Shown: one piece after another, positions 6,701 to 8,598 of the stretch
How positions within the stretch are numbered: position 1 is the first letter of the stretch
Layout of the letters: each line of letters opens with the position of its first letter
NCBI GenBank assembly: GCA_035761505.1
Contig: DASTQX010000597.1
Span: 1 to 8,598, forward strand
Direction: 5' to 3'
DNA: 8,598 bases
DNA from: JAIVJM01 sp035761505
Lineage (GTDB): Bacteria; Acidobacteriota; Blastocatellia; Pyrinomonadales; Pyrinomonadaceae
Notes under the pieces: generated by a model
Seen by the model: only the letters and a program-made list of their open reading frames with translations
Database searches by the model: none
What the model was told of the DNA's origin: nothing
Program-made: the position numbers and the translations under genes

Positions 6701-7561
6701 ATGAAACTGTTAGAGCGAGTGGGGAGGCTCTCAAAATTCACCATCATCACGGCGGGGCTTTTGCTCGTCGCGCTGCTCGGCGTCGCCAACTACCTGAGCG
6801 GCCCCGATGTCTCCTTCCTCATCTTCTACACCGCGCCCGTCTTCCTCGCCGCGTGGTACGTCGGTCGCGGCGCGGGGCTTTTGATGTGCGCGGCGTGCGG
6901 GCTCTCTTGGCTGCTCGCGGCGGCGGGGACTTCCGAGCACTACGCGAGCGCGCTCACGCCCTACTGGAACGTGGCGGTGCGGCTCGGCTTCATGCTCATC
7001 CTCGCGCACATCGCCTCGGCCTTCAAAAAGTCGCTTGAGCACGAGCGCGAGCTGGCGCGCAAGGACTATCTGACGGGGGCCGTCAACGTCCGGCACTTCG
7101 ACGAGTTGGCCGCCGCCGAGATCAACCGCGCGCGACGCCACGAGCACCCCTTCACCGTCGCCTACATGGACGTGGACGACTTCAAGCTCGTCAACGACCG
7201 CCACGGCCACAGCGCGGGCGACCGGCTGCTCCGAATGGTCGCCGACACGACGCGCCGGAACGTGCGCGTGGTGGATGTGGTGGCGCGGCTCGGCGGCGAC
7301 GAGTTCGCCGTCCTCATGCCGGAGACGGGCGCGGAGGCCGCCGAGGTCGTCGTCCGGCGCGTGCGCCGACGCCTCCTCGAAGCCGCGCGCGCCGAAGGCT
7401 GGCCCGTCACCTTCAGCATCGGCGTCGTGACGTGGGACGCGCCGCCCGACTCCGTTTACGAGATGCTCCGGGCCGCCGACGCGCAGATGTACGCCGCCAA
7501 GCGCCACGGCAAGAACGCCGTCCGCCACAAGGTCTCGAACCCGCGAGCCAACGCCGCCTGA
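6701..7561 (+). CDS. Membrane diguanylate cyclase (GGDEF)
   Basis: 286 residues. Four predicted membrane helices lie at about 13-31, 37-55, 57-76 and 88-107, with only short loops between them. A short linker (107-120) leads to a GGDEF domain at about 120-278. The entry motif DYLTG (122-126) is followed by a degenerate AVNVRHF. Metal-binding Asp157 sits in MDVDDFK, with Asn165 and Asp174 in the guanine-contact region. The active-site loop GGDEF is intact at 198-202, and the product-inhibition site RVVD (189-192) lies exactly five residues before it. It should convert two GTP to c-di-GMP with feedback inhibition. The membrane part resembles no named sensor I recognise and may sense a membrane or envelope signal. 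GAGG lies 5 nt before the ATG. It is divergent from the kinase, so shared regulation is possible but not shown. Confidence 0.95.
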   Translation: MKLLERVGRLSKFTIITAGLLLVALLGVANYLSGPDVSFLIFYTAPVFLAAWYVGRGAGLLMCAACGLSWLLAAAGTSEHYASALTPYWNVAVRLGFMLILAHIASAFKKSLEHERELARKDYLTGAVNVRHFDELAAAEINRARRHEHPFTVAYMDVDDFKLVNDRHGHSAGDRLLRMVADTTRRNVRVVDVVARLGGDEFAVLMPETGAEAAEVVVRRVRRRLLEAARAEGWPVTFSIGVVTWDAPPDSVYEMLRAADAQMYAAKRHGKNAVRHKVSNPRANAA

Positions 7562-7594
7562 ACTCCCCGCGCGCCCGCGTTCTTTCTATTGTGA

Positions 7595-7795
7595 ATTCGA
7601 TGGCGGTGTGAGAGCATCTTTTTCATTAAAAAGATGCTGTGGGCGGGCGACTTGGACGGCGATGGGCGGCTGGACTTGTACATGAACTTGAGCCGTCAGG
7701 ATAACGTGTCGCGGCGAACGCTGTTCCTTTCCACGCGGGCGCGCAAGGGCAGGCTGGTGAGAGAGGTGGCGGAGTTCGTCACCTCTGGTTGTTGA
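7595..7795 (+). pseudogene. 3' remnant of a gene with a DxDxDG calcium-loop motif
   Basis: The frame is open from 7595 after a TGA at 7592-7594 and ends at TGA 7793-7795. From the first ATG (7634) it encodes 53 residues: MLWAGDLDGDGRLDLYMN, then NVSRRTLFLS, ending EFVTSGC. Asp6, Asp8, Asp10 and Asp14 of that stretch make a DxDxDGxxD calcium-binding loop as in FG-GAP/VCBS or EF-hand-like proteins. From memory, the pattern W-x-GDLD-x-DG-x-LDL followed by NVS, LFLSS and a terminal GC is the C-terminus of a family of longer hypothetical bacterial proteins. No upstream part of such a protein and no ribosome-binding site are visible, and the ATG sits inside a perfect hairpin. I therefore read this as a decayed or truncated gene end. 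A real 53-residue gene is less likely. Confidence 0.6.
7613..7638. repeat. Perfect 11-bp hairpin with 4-nt loop
   Basis: AGCATCTTTTT (7613-7623) and AAAAAGATGCT (7628-7638) pair without mismatch around CATT. The hairpin lies 51 nt after the cyclase stop and at the start of the gene remnant. It is AT-rich, unlike the other hairpins here. The T-run is in the arm and not after the stem, so it is not a standard intrinsic terminator, although a role at the cyclase 3' end is possible. It may instead mark a rearrangement junction. Confidence 0.6.
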
Positions 7796-7844
7796 GCGTT
7801 CGGGGCGGGCCGCGCACGCAGGCCGCGCCGGGAGAGAAACGTCC

Positions 7845-8174
7845 GTGACAGCAAAAGTCATCGCGGTGGCCGTCAGCACGGCCTTACTCATCCTCGCCGC
7901 GGCGGCCTTCATCCTGCTCATGCTGATGATCGGGATGAACGGCGTGCAGGAGCGGAAGGCGACCCCGGTCTTCATCGGCTATCTCTTGATGGTCGGCGCG
8001 GTCGTGCTCATCTCAAGCACGCTGAGCGGCTGGGGCTCGAAGAAGCTGGCGACGCGGATGCAGTGGCCGATGCTGGCCGCAGGCACTCTGAGCGTGTTGA
8101 CGGTGTCACTGGCCGGGGCGCTGGCGCTGGTCGCCGGGTGCTTCCTCCTCCTCGTCGTCCTCGGCGTGCAGTGA
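7845..8174 (+). CDS. Small multi-helix membrane protein of unknown function
   Basis: 109 residues, not recognised. It starts at a GTG: GGAGAG at 7831-7836 sits 8 nt before it, and the next Met (residue 26) would cut the first membrane helix. Helices are predicted at about 5-31 and 42-61, with a long hydrophobic stretch at 75-108 that could be one or two helices. The loop 32-41 is polar (NGVQERKAT), and SKKLATRMQ (65-73) is basic and likely cytoplasmic. There are no catalytic motifs, and the protein ends within or just after the last helix. It lies 49 bp after the gene remnant and upstream of another small membrane protein, but the hairpin-rich gap that follows argues against a tight operon with it. 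Coding is supported by start-site spacing and strong hydrophobic periodicity in a GC-rich frame. Confidence 0.75.
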   Translation: MTAKVIAVAVSTALLILAAAAFILLMLMIGMNGVQERKATPVFIGYLLMVGAVVLISSTLSGWGSKKLATRMQWPMLAAGTLSVLTVSLAGALALVAGCFLLLVVLGVQ

Positions 8175-8309
8175 GATGCACGGGCGGCGTTCGTGTTACC
8201 GGCACGAACGACCCGCCGCCTCGCCCCGGCGCGCGCCAAAGACCGCCAGTGAGGCGAGCCACCGACGCCTTCAAGCCGAACCGAAGGCGGGCCGCGCCGA
8301 GAGCCGCCG
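8175..8309 (+). other. Hairpin-rich gap after the small membrane protein gene
   Basis: No convincing gene. CGTTCGTG (8188-8195) and CACGAACG (8203-8210) form an 8-bp stem with a 7-nt loop, extendable by further GC pairs across two bulges. It begins 14 nt after the stop, so it may act as a terminator or 3' stabiliser, although no U-tract follows. A second stem, CGCCTTC (8266-8272) with GAAGGCG (8283-8289), has a 10-nt loop. An open frame on the plus strand runs through to 8335, but it is an extension of a shadow frame and Arg/Pro-rich. Confidence 0.4.
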
Positions 8310-8338
8310 TTGACTTCAATACCTTTTTGCCGTAGAAG
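8310..8338 (+). promoter_or_regulatory. Candidate sigma70-type promoter for the 40-residue membrane protein
   Basis: TTGACT (8310-8315, five of six to TTGACA) is followed after exactly 17 bp by TAGAAG (8333-8338, four of six to TATAAT). The spacer contains a T-run. Transcription would start near 8345, about 43 nt before the small gene's ATG. This is the best promoter match I found in the window. The weak -10 box keeps confidence moderate. Confidence 0.45.
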
Positions 8339-8358
8339 TTCTCTCACACTTCCCTCGG

Positions 8359-8370
8359 AGTAAATTTACT
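8359..8370. promoter_or_regulatory. 12-bp AT-rich palindrome before the ribosome-binding site, possible operator
   Basis: AGTAAATTTACT reads the same on both strands. It lies between the candidate promoter and the AGGAGG site (8376-8381), 17 nt before the ATG at 8388. AT-rich palindromes are rare in this GC-rich DNA. Repressor binding just after the transcription start is the simplest reading. Its TAAATT could alternatively be a second -10 box. Confidence 0.4.
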
Positions 8371-8387
8371 GATTCAGGAGGACTCTT

Positions 8388-8510
8388 ATGCAGGGACCTA
8401 TGCGCGGAATTCTGGCGGGCATCGCGGCTTGGAAACTCGGCGGGGGATGTATCTCGACGGTGCTCATCTTTATCCTCGTCTTCTGGCTGCTCGGCTACGT
8501 CAACTGCTAA
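8388..8510 (+). CDS. 40-residue single-helix membrane protein
   Basis: The gene encodes 40 residues, beginning MQGPMRGILAG and ending WLLGYVNC before TAA. A consensus AGGAGG (8376-8381) lies 6 nt before the ATG, the strongest ribosome-binding site in the window, and a promoter and palindrome precede it. Residues about 22-37 (ISTVLIFILVFWLLGY) form one membrane helix. Before it are Arg6, Lys16 and a Gly-Gly-Gly-Cys (18-21), and Cys40 is the last residue. The basic N-terminal half suggests N-in, C-out topology. I recall similar tiny GGGC / WLLG proteins in related genomes but know no function. The two Cys residues could matter for disulfide or lipid attachment; there is no proper lipobox. The excellent start signals make a chance reading frame unlikely. 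Confidence 0.78.
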   Translation: MQGPMRGILAGIAAWKLGGGCISTVLIFILVFWLLGYVNC

Positions 8511-8545
8511 AAGCGGCGGGCTTCGACGTTCGACCAAAAGTATGC

Positions 8546-8598
8546 GGCGGCTCTCAAACCCGAAACTACTTAGAGAGTCTTCGGAGATGAGAGCCGCC
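8546..8598. repeat. 11-bp inverted repeat reaching the window end
   Basis: GGCGGCTCTCA (8546-8556) and TGAGAGCCGCC (8588-8598) are exact reverse complements 31 bp apart. The second arm ends on the last base of the window, so the pairing may continue. It begins 36 nt after the small gene's stop. A terminator or processing structure, a regulatory site, or one end of a small repeat element are all possible. Confidence 0.5.

Noticed and set aside
6731..7528. 265-residue minus-strand open frame opposite the diguanylate cyclase
   Set aside because: The plus strand encodes an intact GGDEF domain. The antisense frame is Val/Gly/Arg/His-rich with no recognisable family.
7613..7638. Intrinsic terminator of the cyclase gene
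   Set aside because: The stem is AT-rich, the T-run is inside the 5' arm, and GTGGG follows the stem where a U-tract is needed.
8063..8335. 90-residue plus-strand frame overlapping the 109-residue membrane protein gene and extending into the gap
   Set aside because: It is Arg/Pro-rich, has no ribosome-binding site and begins inside another gene. The extension past 8174 contains hairpins, not a coding pattern I can support.

Overview
The window is GC-rich bacterial chromosomal DNA. I would place it in Acidobacteriota, most likely a Blastocatellia/Pyrinomonadaceae-type organism. This rests on a zinc-ribbon-headed Ser/Thr kinase with a C-terminal DUF4384-like domain, a separate secreted DUF4384 protein and a secreted TPR-CHAT protein lying together, which from memory is a typical content of such genomes. 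No 16S or other marker gene is present, so the placement is inference.

Left two thirds (79-6401, minus strand). Three genes run in one direction in the order kinase (6401-4293), DUF4384 protein (4236-3196), TPR-CHAT protein (3060-79). The first gap is 56 bp. The second is 135 bp and holds two inverted repeats, so the CHAT gene could be co-transcribed, attenuated or partly independent. The kinase has an intact cytoplasmic catalytic domain, one membrane helix and an extracytoplasmic DUF4384-like domain. The other two products have signal peptides. Together they look like an envelope signalling module: outside sensor domain, inside kinase, a secreted partner with the same fold, and a secreted caspase-like (CHAT) protease. 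Its function is not known to me. Heptad repeats and a perfect hairpin follow the CHAT stop at the left edge.

Divergent intergenic region (6402-6700). It separates the kinase from a plus-strand diguanylate cyclase. It holds a possible pseudoknot or alternative-hairpin leader just before the kinase start, which lacks a clear Shine-Dalgarno. It also holds a perfect 12-bp inverted repeat with arms 55 bp apart, and a short inverted repeat next to the cyclase ribosome-binding site.

Right third (6701-8598, plus strand). A four-helix membrane diguanylate cyclase (GGDEF, with RxxD inhibitory site) is followed by a perfect 11-bp hairpin and the 3' remnant of a gene carrying a DxDxDG calcium-loop motif. 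Then come a small multi-helix membrane protein with a GTG start, a hairpin-rich gap, and a 40-residue single-helix membrane protein. That last gene has a consensus Shine-Dalgarno, a plausible sigma70-type promoter and a 12-bp palindrome upstream. The window ends inside or at the end of an 11-bp inverted repeat. No tRNA, rRNA, CRISPR array, transposase or insertion sequence was seen.
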